From a bacterium (GTDB lineage Bacteria; BMS3Abin14): a stretch of 9,480 bases of DNA. Position 1 is the stretch's first letter. The number at the start of each line of letters is the position of its first letter. The stretch lies in contig CP070682.1 of the NCBI GenBank assembly GCA_020352595.1, forward strand, positions 659,898-669,377, in the 5' to 3' direction. The translations under genes and the position numbers were made by a program. This document shows, piece by piece, positions 1 to 6,082 of the stretch. The notes below the pieces were generated by a model that was not told the DNA's origin, ran no database searches, and saw only the letters and a list, made by a program, of their open reading frames with translations.

Positions 1-803
1 CGGGTGAGCTTCATGTTGGGACAGATCATGTTCTCGGAAAGGGGGATGAAGGTCTTTTCCGGGCTTTCCAGGCGCATGCGGTAGAGGACCCCCGTCTCGG
101 TGCCCACGATGATCTTGGTGGCCCTGGTCTGGCGCGCGAAAGCGTACATGCCAGAGGTGCTGGTGATGTGGTCGGCCAGGGCCAGGACCTCGGGCCGGCA
201 CTCGGGGTGGGCGGCGAAGACGGCGTCGGGATGGCGCCCCTTGACCTGAAGCACGTCCCTGGCCGTGTACCGGTGGTGGATGGGGCAGTATCCGTCGTGC
301 CAGACGATCTTGCTGTCCACGCGGGTGGCGACGTACTTGGCCAGGTTCATGTCGGGGATCATGATCACGGGGCCGCCTCCCGGCGGCAGGGACCGCACCA
401 CGTTGACGGCGTTTCCGGAGGTGCAGCAGATGTCGCTCACCGCCTTGACGGCCGCGGAGGTGTTCACGTAGGCCACCACGGTGCCTCCGGGGAAGCGTTC
501 CCGGAGTTCGGCCACCCCCTCGGGGGTTATCATGTCCGCCATGGGGCACCCGGCGTCGTGGCGCGGCAGAAGGACGGTCCTGTCCGGGGCCAGGATGGAC
601 GCGGATTCGGCCATGAAGTGCACGCCCGCGAAGACGATGACCTCGGCGTCCGAGCCGGCGGCCGTCTGGGAAAGGCCGAGGGAGTCGCCCGTGTGGTCGG
701 CGATCTCCTGGACCTCGTCCCGCTGGTAGTTGTGCACAAGCAAGACGGCCCTGCGCTCAACGAGCAGATCCTTGATCCGTCTTTTGAGCTCCTCGTCCTT
801 CAT
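1..803 (-). CDS. nadA: Quinolinate synthase NadA, 3' end cut by window edge
   Basis: Quinolinate synthase condenses iminoaspartate with dihydroxyacetone phosphate to give quinolinate in de novo NAD synthesis; it is a cytoplasmic, oxygen-sensitive [4Fe-4S] enzyme. The reading frame is open from ATG at 803 to the window edge (267 codons). It shows the family motif [20 protein letters not shown] (residues 24-43) and the three cluster cysteines in their usual contexts: C86 (AGCPMADM), C173 (WHDGYCPIH) and C261 (NMICPNMK). The spacing of 87 and 88 residues is close to that of characterised NadA proteins. Only the last few dozen residues should be missing. A modest AAAGGG lies 9 nt before the ATG. 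The gene is divergent from the tat cluster and shares a 210-bp upstream region with it. No nadB or nadC is visible, but the downstream side lies outside the window. Identity is very secure. Confidence 0.96.
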   Translation of the reverse strand, partial: MKDEELKRRIKDLLVERRAVLLVHNYQRDEVQEIADHTGDSLGLSQTAAGSDAEVIVFAGVHFMAESASILAPDRTVLLPRHDAGCPMADMITPEGVAELRERFPGGTVVAYVNTSAAVKAVSDICCTSGNAVNVVRSLPPGGGPVIMIPDMNLAKYVATRVDSKIVWHDGYCPIHHRYTARDVLQVKGRHPDAVFAAHPECRPEVLALADHITSTSGMYAFARQTRATKIIVGTETGVLYRMRLESPEKTFIPLSENMICPNMKLT

Positions 804-835
804 CCGGTTTTTCCCTTTATCCTTGGGTGCTTTCG

Positions 836-865
836 TTGACAGGAACCAGTAAATAACATATAAAT
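836..865 (+). promoter_or_regulatory. Strong sigma-70-type promoter for the tat cluster
   Basis: TTGACA (836-841, perfect -35) and TATAAA (859-864, five of six for -10) are separated by exactly 17 nt, inside the only AT-rich patch of the spacer. Transcription would begin near 871 and leave a leader of about 140 nt before tatB. It is the best promoter match in the window. Confidence 0.75.
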
Positions 866-878
866 TGCCGTACATCAA
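850..878 (-). promoter_or_regulatory. Possible nadA promoter, back to back with the tat promoter
   Basis: On the minus strand TTGATG (878-873) and TATTTA (855-850) are 17 nt apart and point towards nadA. The match to sigma-70 boxes is moderate. The site overlaps the -10 region of the plus-strand promoter, so the two would compete for polymerase. This is inference from pattern only. Confidence 0.35.
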
Positions 879-900
879 ACGGGAAGCCGGGACCCCTGGA

Positions 901-985
901 AGGGGGAAGGAAGAAGGAGGAATCAGAGGAAAACAGGCATCCCCTCATCCTCCATCCTTCAACATTCACCCTTCTCCTTTCGGAA
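901..985. repeat. Purine/pyrimidine imperfect inverted repeat in the tat leader
   Basis: A purine-only tract (about 901-930, GGAAGGAAGAAGGAGG type) is followed by a pyrimidine-rich tract (about 940-985, CCTCATCCTCCATCCTTC type) that is roughly its reverse complement. It could fold as an imperfect hairpin in the tatB leader. A similar element occurs at 3224-3358. There is no coding potential in this gap. Confidence 0.55.
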
Positions 986-1013
986 ACCACCTTAGCCTTG
1001 AGGGTAACAGGTT

Positions 1014-1400
1014 ATGCTCGGAATCGGTATGCAGGAGATCCTCGTCATCCTGGTGGTGGCTCTCATCGTCATCGGTCCCAGGCGGCTGCCCGAACTGGCC
1101 AAGACCCTGGGCAAGGGTCTCGCCGAGTTCAAGAAGGCGGCGGACGACCTGCAGGAGACGGTCCGCACCGACCTGGAGCGTGAAAGGCACGAGGAGTTCA
1201 GGAAGAAGTACCCCCACCTGATCCCCGACGAAGGGGAGGAGGAAGAGGGGCAGCCCCGCAGCCCGGGTCCACCCGGCGGCGGGCCGCCGGCCGGGTCCGG
1301 AACGGAGGTCTCCGGCCAGGAGGCGGAACCGCAGCCCTCCTACAACCCCGAGGAAATAGAGGGCGGGGACGTCACCCACGACGACAAAGCGGATGGCTGA
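1014..1400 (+). CDS. tatB: Twin-arginine translocase subunit, TatB-like (TatA/B family)
   Basis: Small inner-membrane subunit of the Tat pathway, which exports folded proteins with twin-arginine signal peptides. The 128-aa product has one N-terminal membrane helix (about residues 4-20), a hinge and an amphipathic helix (RRLPELAKTLGKGLAEFKK), then a long charged tail rich in Glu, Pro and Gly. Glu8, Gly21-Pro22 and Arg24-Leu25-Pro26 match E. coli TatB position for position; TatA usually has Gln8 and an FG hinge. I therefore favour TatB, which with TatC forms the signal-peptide receptor, but in genomes of this kind one TatA/B protein may serve both roles, and it could equally be labelled tatA. 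The start has GAGGG 9 nt upstream. The stop overlaps tatC by 8 nt, which points to translational coupling. The ATG at 998 is in another frame and is not used. Confidence 0.9.
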   Translation: MLGIGMQEILVILVVALIVIGPRRLPELAKTLGKGLAEFKKAADDLQETVRTDLERERHEEFRKKYPHLIPDEGEEEEGQPRSPGPPGGGPPAGSGTEVSGQEAEPQPSYNPEEIEGGDVTHDDKADG

Positions 1401-2172
1401 CAAGAAGCTCCCCTTCACCGTGCATCTCGAGGAACTCCGGCGGCGGCTCATCGTCTGCATCGTCGCCGTCCTCGTGGGCTTTCTGGTCTGCTACGCCTTC
1501 AAGGAGCGGATCTTCCAGTTCGTGTCCATCCCCCTCGTCGCCTCCCTGCCCCCGGACAACTCCTGGATGATCTTCACGGGCGTCACCGAGGCCTTTTTCA
1601 CCTACCTGAAGGTCTCGTTCCTGGCCGGCTTCTTCCTCTCCCTGCCCGTGATCTTTTACCAGCTGTGGTCCTTCATCGCCCCGGGCTTATACTCCAAGGA
1701 GAAGAGGCTGGTGGTGCCCTTCGTCATCTTCTCCACCCTGTTCTTCGTGACCGGGGCCAGTTTCGGCTACTTCGTCGTCTTCCCCTTCGGGTTCCAGTTC
1801 CTGCTGGGCTTTGCCACCGACACCATCAGGCCCTTCCCGTCGCTCAAGGAATATCTGTCCTTCGCCACCAAGCTGCTCCTGGCCTTCGGCATGGTCTTCG
1901 AGCTCCCCCTCATCTCCTTCTTTCTCTCCAAGGCGGGCATCCTGACCCACCAGACCCTGGCAAGGAACCGCCGCTACTTCATCGTCCTGGCCTTCATCGC
2001 TTCGGCCGCCCTCACGCCCCCCGACGTGGCCACCCAGCTGCTCATGGCCGGCCCCCTGCTCGTCCTTTTCGAGATCAGCGTCCTGGTGGCGCGCATCTTC
2101 GGAAGGAAACCCCTGACCGATCCCTCGGGAGACCTGGTAGATGAAAAAGAACCTGGGACAACTGCTGGTTGA
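1393..2172 (+). CDS. tatC: Twin-arginine translocase subunit TatC
   Basis: Core multi-spanning subunit of the Tat translocase in the inner membrane; with TatB it recognises twin-arginine signal peptides and recruits TatA. The 259-aa product has the usual six hydrophobic segments and length. It shows the N-terminal HLEELRRRL motif (11-19), the cytoplasmic loop motif FIAPGLYSKEKR with Phe94 and Glu103, and Glu170 in FELPL; all three key residues match E. coli numbering. The late motif LTPPDVATQ and the final hydrophobic segment are also typical. The C-terminal tail (about 240-259) is hydrophilic and should be cytoplasmic. The ATG lies inside the last codons of tatB with only a weak ribosome binding site, so translation is probably coupled. 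Its last 32 nt overlap the following gene. Identity is very secure. Confidence 0.97.
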   Translation: MADKKLPFTVHLEELRRRLIVCIVAVLVGFLVCYAFKERIFQFVSIPLVASLPPDNSWMIFTGVTEAFFTYLKVSFLAGFFLSLPVIFYQLWSFIAPGLYSKEKRLVVPFVIFSTLFFVTGASFGYFVVFPFGFQFLLGFATDTIRPFPSLKEYLSFATKLLLAFGMVFELPLISFFLSKAGILTHQTLARNRRYFIVLAFIASAALTPPDVATQLLMAGPLLVLFEISVLVARIFGRKPLTDPSGDLVDEKEPGTTAG

Positions 2173-3205
2173 AAGCGGTCTGGTGACCGAGAAGGTGCTG
2201 GCTGACGCCCTGCAGCGGCAGGTCATCTTCGGCGGGCGCCTGGGCACCAACCTCCTGGAGATGGGGGCCGTGTCGGAGGAGGCCCTCATGAAGCTCCTCG
2301 CCCTGCAGTGGAACGTGCCCTATGCAGAACCCCACCACTTCGAGTCCATTCCGAGACAGGTCCTGGATTCCGTTCCCAGGGAGCTTCTGGCAAAGAACTG
2401 CATCATACCCCTGGGCCTGGACGGCAAGAGGATCACGCTGGCCATGAGGGAACCACAGAGGCTGGACGTCGCCGATGAGGTGGCCTTCAGGACCAACAAG
2501 ATCGTCAAGCCCGTCATCGCCAGCGAACTGAGGATCGTCCAGGCCCTGGAGAAGTACTACGACATAAGGCGGGAGGCTCGGTACATAGCCGCCACCCCGG
2601 AAGTGGTGCAGGAACAGCAGCGGGTCACGGAAGCGCCCGGGAAACCAGCCCAGGAGATCCCGGAAGAGCCGGAGGTCCTCGATCTGACCGAGGAGGATCT
2701 CGAACCGTTGGACCCCTTCGACGTCTCCGACATCAACCAGGCCTTCTTCACCATCAGGAACAGGGAGGAGGTCGCCCAGACCATCATCAGGGCCGGCCTG
2801 AGGTTCATGGACGACGTCTTCATGTTCATCATCAAGGGTGAGGAAGCCCTGGGCTGGATGTCCGGCGGCAGCGCCAGGCCCGTGGTGGATTTCGGCAGCA
2901 TGGCCGTACCCATCCGGACGGGCAACGCGTTCCACGATGTCCGGGAATCGCGCACCCTGGAGCGGTTCGGAGGGGTGGACATCTTCGAGAGCAACCAGTG
3001 GCTGAAGGAGCTGAGCACCAAGGTGCCCAAGGAGGTGACCATCTGCCCGCTGGTGCTCAAGAAACACATGGTTTCGGCCCTCGTCGGCTTCAGGTTCAAG
3101 TCGCCCATCTCCGAGGAGGAGACGGCCTTTCTCATCCGCGTCCTGCAGAAGGCCTCCGTGGCCTTCGAGATCCTCATCATGAGGAGCAGGATCCTCATGC
3201 TGTAG
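2141..3205 (+). CDS. MshEN (GspE/PilB N-terminal-type) domain protein without ATPase, putative c-di-GMP receptor
   Basis: A 354-aa soluble protein. Residues 4-56 form the two-part MshEN signature: motif I at 4-27 (NLGQLLVESGLVT...LQRQ), a 5-residue linker, and motif II at 33-56 (RLGTNLLEMGAVS...LALQ). In MshE-type ATPases this pair of 24-residue motifs binds c-di-GMP. Motif II keeps its leading RLG; motif I has Asn4 in place of Arg. The rest of the T2SSE_N-like fold follows to about residue 150. There is then an acidic, proline-containing linker (about 155-200) and a C-terminal domain (about 205-354) that I cannot name with certainty; its predicted helix-strand pattern and final helix suggest a degenerate GAF-like sensor. 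No Walker A or B motif is present, so it is not a secretion ATPase. The ATG has GGGAG 9 nt upstream, inside tatC, and overlaps it by 32 nt. Binding of c-di-GMP is inferred, not shown. Confidence 0.85.
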   Translation: MKKNLGQLLVESGLVTEKVLADALQRQVIFGGRLGTNLLEMGAVSEEALMKLLALQWNVPYAEPHHFESIPRQVLDSVPRELLAKNCIIPLGLDGKRITLAMREPQRLDVADEVAFRTNKIVKPVIASELRIVQALEKYYDIRREARYIAATPEVVQEQQRVTEAPGKPAQEIPEEPEVLDLTEEDLEPLDPFDVSDINQAFFTIRNREEVAQTIIRAGLRFMDDVFMFIIKGEEALGWMSGGSARPVVDFGSMAVPIRTGNAFHDVRESRTLERFGGVDIFESNQWLKELSTKVPKEVTICPLVLKKHMVSALVGFRFKSPISEEETAFLIRVLQKASVAFEILIMRSRILML

Positions 3206-3223
3206 ATACAGGGAGTCGAAACA

Positions 3224-3358
3224 GAGGAGGAAGGGGGGAAACAACAGCACGGCAATTCATCGCGCCATGGCGCCGGCAGGACATGGTGTCCGGACGTTCT
3301 CCTTCCTCCACCCTCCCTCATTCAGCCTTCAGTCTTCCTCCTCCTCCCCCCCTTCCCT
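3224..3358. repeat. Purine/pyrimidine inverted repeat after the tat cluster
   Basis: A purine tract (3224-3241) contains GGAGGAAGG (3226-3234), exactly complementary to CCTTCCTCC (3301-3309). Flanking bases extend the pairing imperfectly, and a pyrimidine-only tract continues to about 3358. Two small palindromes sit in the loop: GCGCCATGGCGC (3262-3273) and GGAC-atggt-GTCC (3279-3291). It could end the tat transcript as a large hairpin, but there is no clean T-run. It resembles the element at 901-985. The surrounding 3206-3352 stretch holds no gene I can support. Confidence 0.5.
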
Positions 3359-3381
3359 TCCGCCCACGTACCGGGTATAAA
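3353..3381 (+). promoter_or_regulatory. Probable promoter of the riboswitch-moaA transcript
   Basis: TATAAA (3376-3381, followed by T) is a good -10 box. The hexamer 17 nt upstream, TTCCCT (3353-3358), is a poor -35 box. Its position about 20 nt before the first helix of the aptamer is right for a leader that starts near 3388. The -35 side lies in the pyrimidine tract. Confidence 0.5.
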
Positions 3382-3402
3382 TGAGTGTCATCACCAGTGT
3401 CG

Positions 3403-3508
3403 TTCTCCGAGCCGTTGCGCCTAAGGGAGCCCCCCTCCTAGGGCGGACGGCCGATGGGTCCGGCTGGAAACGGCCGCGCCTCCCGCTCAGGAAAGGAGAC
3501 CGGAAGAA
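3403..3508 (+). promoter_or_regulatory. Molybdenum cofactor (Moco/Tuco-type) riboswitch aptamer
   Basis: A structured leader directly upstream of moaA. Helices that can be drawn by eye: P1, TTCTCCG (3403-3409) with CGGAAGAA (3501-3508), one bulged A; P2, GGGAG (3425-3429) with CTCCC (3480-3484); a hairpin GCCC/GGGC (3430-3433/3441-3444); GGAC/GTCC (3445-3448/3458-3461); and CGGCTG-GAAA-CGGCCG (3461-3476), capped by a GNRA tetraloop. CCTAAGG (3420-3426) with GATGG (3453-3457) resembles the 11-nt GAAA-tetraloop receptor. The conserved blocks CTCCGAGCC, GCCTAAGGGA and GGAAAG match what I recall of the Moco RNA family. Known members sit before molybdopterin synthesis or transport genes and lower expression when cofactor is plentiful. 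I cannot tell Moco from tungsten-cofactor specificity, although the short extra hairpin at 3430-3444 leans towards Moco. Confidence 0.85.
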
Positions 3509-3549
3509 AACGGGCCTCCTTTTCCATTGGCTGGCCCGTTTTGTTTTTA
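3507..3549 (+). terminator. Intrinsic terminator serving as riboswitch expression platform
   Basis: AAAACGGGCC (3507-3516) pairs with GGCCCGTTTT (3533-3542) around a 16-nt loop and is followed by GTTTTT (3543-3548). It starts at the 3' end of aptamer helix P1, sharing two A residues with it, and lies 171 nt before the moaA start. This suggests control by premature termination. How ligand binding would favour the hairpin is not evident, because the overlap with P1 is small. Confidence 0.8.
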
Positions 3550-3719
3550 CCGCGGCGGACGCGAAGGGACGCGGGGGAAGATCCGTCACCCAAGACACTG
3601 AAGATGCATTAAGGGGAGGATCTCTTAGTTCCCGCTGCCGAAGGGATCCCTGTTTTTTGCCTCATTGATGCTCCGCGTACCCTGCGGTTGAAACGAGACG
3701 CTTTCTGGAGAAACTTCAT
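3549..3719 (+). other. Non-coding leader between riboswitch terminator and moaA
   Basis: There is no supported gene here. It holds a weak hairpin TCCC (3630-3633) / GGGA (3643-3646) ahead of TGTTTTTT (3651-3658), which might be a second attenuating stop, and GGAG (3707-3710) as the moaA ribosome binding site. Otherwise I see nothing recognisable. Confidence 0.4.
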
Positions 3720-4733
3720 TTGAAAAAGCTCACAGACGGCAACGGGAGGCAGATCCGCTACATGCGCGTCTCTGTCACCGACCGCTGCAACCTGCGCTGC
3801 AGGTACTGCACGCCCACGGCGCGTTTCGTCTCCCTTTCCCACACCGAGATCATCACCTACGAGGAGATCGAGCGCCTCGCCCGCATCCTTGCCCCAAGGG
3901 GGGTCAGCAGCATCCGCATCACGGGAGGCGAGCCCCTTGTCCGCAGGCACCTGGACCGTCTCATCCGGTCCCTGTGCCGCATCCCGGGGCTGAGGGACAT
4001 CAGCCTGACAACCAACGGCGTGCTGCTGGCGCCCCTGGCCCGCCCTCTCCGCAGGGCGGGGCTCTCCCGGGTCAACGTCAGCCTCGACAGCCTTCGGGCG
4101 GACCGGTTCTCCTGGATAACGGACCCTTCGGGGCGCAACGGCTCCGTGGGCCCTGACGCCATCCTCCGGGGGCTCGAGGAGGCCCGGCTGGCGGGCATGG
4201 ACCCCATCAAGATAAACGTGGTCCTCATGAGGGGGTTCAACGACGACGAGCTCGAGGTGTTCGCCGCCCTCACCCGGGACCGCGAGTACGAGGTCCGCTT
4301 CATCGAGTTCATGCCGCTGAGTCCCCAGGGGTTCTGGGGGAAGGAGAAAGTGGTGGCCGCAGCCGAGGTCATCTCGAGGCTCCAGGCTCTGAACGGCACC
4401 CTGGAGCCCCTGGGGAGGGGCAAGGGGTCGGGCCCCGCCGTCCGCTACAGGATCCCCGGACACAGCGGCACCCTTGGATTCATCACCCCCATATCCGAAC
4501 ACTTCTGCGTCCACTGCAACAGGATCCGTGTCACCGCCGACGGAAAGCTGCGGACCTGTCTTTTCTCTGACCGGGAGACCGACCTCATCCAGCCACTGAG
4601 GTCAGGGGCCTCCGACACCGAGATCTTCCGTCTCATCGAGGCCGCCCTGAAGGAAAAACCGGATGGGCACGGTATCGAGGAGGGCGGAACCATCCGCACC
4701 TGCGCGAGAACCATGTCCCACATCGGGGGGTGA
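3720..4733 (+). CDS. moaA: GTP 3',8-cyclase MoaA (molybdenum cofactor biosynthesis)
   Basis: Radical SAM enzyme that converts GTP to 3',8-cyclo-7,8-dihydro-GTP, the first step of molybdopterin synthesis; MoaC completes cyclic pyranopterin monophosphate. The 337-aa product matches the usual family length. The SAM cluster motif C23-x3-C27-x2-C30 (DRCNLRCRYC) is near the N terminus, followed by the SAM-binding TGGEPL. The second, substrate-binding cluster is formed by C263, C266 and C280 (FCVHCNR...RTC). The protein ends in the conserved Gly-Gly (MSHIGG) needed for activity in MoaA. The start is TTG with GGAG 9 nt upstream; no ATG gives the right N terminus. No moaC, moaE or mogA is adjacent, so it is probably a single-gene transcript. 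Expression is likely set by the riboswitch and terminator in its 330-nt leader. Confidence 0.97.
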   Translation: MKKLTDGNGRQIRYMRVSVTDRCNLRCRYCTPTARFVSLSHTEIITYEEIERLARILAPRGVSSIRITGGEPLVRRHLDRLIRSLCRIPGLRDISLTTNGVLLAPLARPLRRAGLSRVNVSLDSLRADRFSWITDPSGRNGSVGPDAILRGLEEARLAGMDPIKINVVLMRGFNDDELEVFAALTRDREYEVRFIEFMPLSPQGFWGKEKVVAAAEVISRLQALNGTLEPLGRGKGSGPAVRYRIPGHSGTLGFITPISEHFCVHCNRIRVTADGKLRTCLFSDRETDLIQPLRSGASDTEIFRLIEAALKEKPDGHGIEEGGTIRTCARTMSHIGG

Positions 4734-4763
4734 CGCCGCCGCTCCCCGGCGGATGCCCCGACA

Positions 4764-4795
4764 GGGAGATGGGGGTGAGGGGGAGAGGGGGAGAA
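4764..4795 (+). repeat. G-rich octamer tandem repeat, potential G-quadruplex
   Basis: GGG (4764-4766) and three G5 runs (4771-4775, 4779-4783, 4787-4791) are separated by loops of 4, 3 and 3 nt. The runs form a tandem array of 8-nt units GGGGGTGA / GGGGGAGA / GGGGGAGA. The pattern satisfies the usual four-run G-quadruplex rule, on the moaA RNA strand, 31 nt after the stop codon and just before the terminator. Confidence 0.7.
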
Positions 4796-4802
4796 GAAGC
4801 AC

Positions 4803-4826
4803 GGCGGCCCATGGCCGCCTTTTTTT
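4803..4826 (+). terminator. Rho-independent terminator of moaA
   Basis: A perfect 7-bp stem, GGCGGCC (4803-4809) with GGCCGCC (4813-4819), has a 3-nt loop and is followed by seven T (4820-4826). It lies 70 nt after the moaA stop. On the other strand the stem has no T-run, so it acts mainly on moaA. Confidence 0.9.
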
Positions 4827-4842
4827 GCGCCGCTGAAGAACG

Positions 4843-4866
4843 AAAAGGACTCCCGACTTCAGGTCC
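4843..4866 (-). terminator. Possible weak terminator after the DUF362 gene
   Basis: On the minus strand GGAC (4865-4862) pairs with GTCC (4850-4847), with partial inner pairing, and is followed by four T (4846-4843). It lies about 35 nt after the DUF362 stop. The stem is short, so this is tentative. Confidence 0.35.
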
Positions 4867-4899
4867 CTGCCCTGATACCGATCCCGGGTTCGGGGGAGA

Positions 4900-6054
4900 T
4901 CACGCGAGATTCGCCCTTCTCAGAACGCGGAGCAACCCTCCCGGAACGATGGCGATGGCCCTCTCCGGGCACACCTCCTGACAGCAGAAGCAGCTGATGC
5001 AAAGGTCCCTGTCCACATCTCCGCCCCCCCTGGAGCTGTTGTGAAGGGTGATGGCGTTCACGGGGCAGATCTGCGCGCACTGCCCGCAGGTGGTGCACTT
5101 TCCGGCGTCCAGAACCGGAAAGCAGTTTAAGGATCGCTTCATCCGGCCCTTCAGCCAGGCGGGCAGACGGAAATCCACCCTGGAGGCACTCACCGGAAGA
5201 ACGAAGACCCTCTTCACGTCCCGGATGGCCTCCCCGAGCACCTCGACGTGGGAAAGCTCGGAGCCGCGAAGGGACCTCATCATGGCCCGGTACAGGACCG
5301 GATGCCGTCCGGGGTCGACGCCGGCAATGGCGCCGGCCACGCAGTCCATGGCCAGGGACGAAGGGGAAGCCATGAGGAGCCCGAGGTCCAGGGGATCACC
5401 CGAGCCGGGGCCGTTCCCCTCCATGGCCGTGATGCCGTCCATGATGTTGAGGGCCGGTGCCAGGGTCCTCCAGATGTCCAGCAGCATGTCGCCGAAAAGG
5501 GCCGGCTCACGGACCTGGAGGTGCCATCCCGCCTTGGCCGCCCCCACCACCGCCCCGAACATGTTCTTCACCGCGAGGGTCATGGTCATCATCCCGTGGG
5601 TCTTGAACTTGGGAAGGTTGATGATGGCGTCGCATGAGGCGGCCTCCGAGGCCAGGAGGAAGGACTTGTAGACACCGCCTTCAGGCACCGGCATGGGTTC
5701 GGGGGTGCGGAAGGGAAGCACCTCGATCCCCGTCTCCCGCACCACCTCCATGATGCCGCACCGCTTCAGGACACGGTTGAGGGATTCGGCCCCCGGGCTG
5801 TCGCCCAGGAGCGCCGTTCCCCCCGCCGCCTGGACCTCGAGGGCGACGGCCCGAACCACCTCGGGATGGGTGGTCACGGCCGCTTCGGGCGGTCTTGCCG
5901 AAAGGAGGTTGGGCTTGAGGAGCACCCGGTCGCCGGGGGAGACGAAGGAGGAGATGCCGCCGAGGGGAGCGAGGGCCTTGTTGAGAGCATCCTGGACCTG
6001 GTCCGGTTCGTAGCTGGCGCATCTCTGTATGCTGACGGGGATTTTTTGTCCCAA
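4900..6054 (-). CDS. DUF362 domain protein with C-terminal 2x[4Fe-4S] ferredoxin domain
   Basis: A 384-aa protein from the TTG at 6054. The N-terminal about 300 residues are the DUF362 domain, recognisable by VLLKPNLLSARPPEAAVTTH, LLGDSPGAES, INLPKFKTHGMMTMTLAVKNMFG and MDGITAMEGNGPGSGDP. A ferredoxin module follows with two CxxCxxCxxxCP motifs: CTTCGQCAQICP (320-331) and CISCFCCQEVCP (352-363), enough for two [4Fe-4S] clusters. No signal peptide or membrane segment is seen, so it should be cytoplasmic. The biochemical role of DUF362 proteins is not established; electron transfer or FeS handling is only a guess. The TTG has GGGAG 7 nt upstream. A GTG at 6099 would add 15 residues, but those are encoded by the intergenic repeat and no ribosome binding site precedes it. 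The gene follows the M24 peptidase on the same strand after a 106-nt spacer. Confidence 0.9.
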   Translation of the reverse strand: MGQKIPVSIQRCASYEPDQVQDALNKALAPLGGISSFVSPGDRVLLKPNLLSARPPEAAVTTHPEVVRAVALEVQAAGGTALLGDSPGAESLNRVLKRCGIMEVVRETGIEVLPFRTPEPMPVPEGGVYKSFLLASEAASCDAIINLPKFKTHGMMTMTLAVKNMFGAVVGAAKAGWHLQVREPALFGDMLLDIWRTLAPALNIMDGITAMEGNGPGSGDPLDLGLLMASPSSLAMDCVAGAIAGVDPGRHPVLYRAMMRSLRGSELSHVEVLGEAIRDVKRVFVLPVSASRVDFRLPAWLKGRMKRSLNCFPVLDAGKCTTCGQCAQICPVNAITLHNSSRGGGDVDRDLCISCFCCQEVCPERAIAIVPGGLLRVLRRANLA

Positions 6055-6066
6055 CTCAGAACTCCC
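6055..6066 (-). promoter_or_regulatory. Ribosome binding site deciding the DUF362 start
   Basis: GGGAG (6066-6062) lies 7 nt before TTG (6054-6052). The segment GAGTTCTGAGT around it is the same short unit that is repeated at 8071-8098, so the ribosome binding site may have been supplied by a repeat. Confidence 0.5.
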
Positions 6067-6082
6067 GTGCCAATGACGCCCC

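Noticed and set aside
168..839. 223-aa plus-strand open frame
   Set aside because: It is antisense to nadA, whose three cluster cysteines are in place.
2075..3250. 391-aa minus-strand open frame
   Set aside because: It is antisense to the well-supported MshEN gene, with no family motifs and His/Asp/Leu-rich composition typical of high-GC antisense frames.
3489..3498. AGGAAAGGAG as a ribosome binding site
   Set aside because: It lies inside the aptamer, and no suitable start codon with an open frame follows; it belongs to a conserved riboswitch block.
3381..3668. 95-aa plus-strand open frame starting at the riboswitch
   Set aside because: It runs through the aptamer and terminator; it has no ribosome binding site and no protein-like features.
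3609..4514. 301-aa minus-strand open frame
   Set aside because: It is antisense to moaA and its riboswitch leader; the plus strand has all MoaA motifs.
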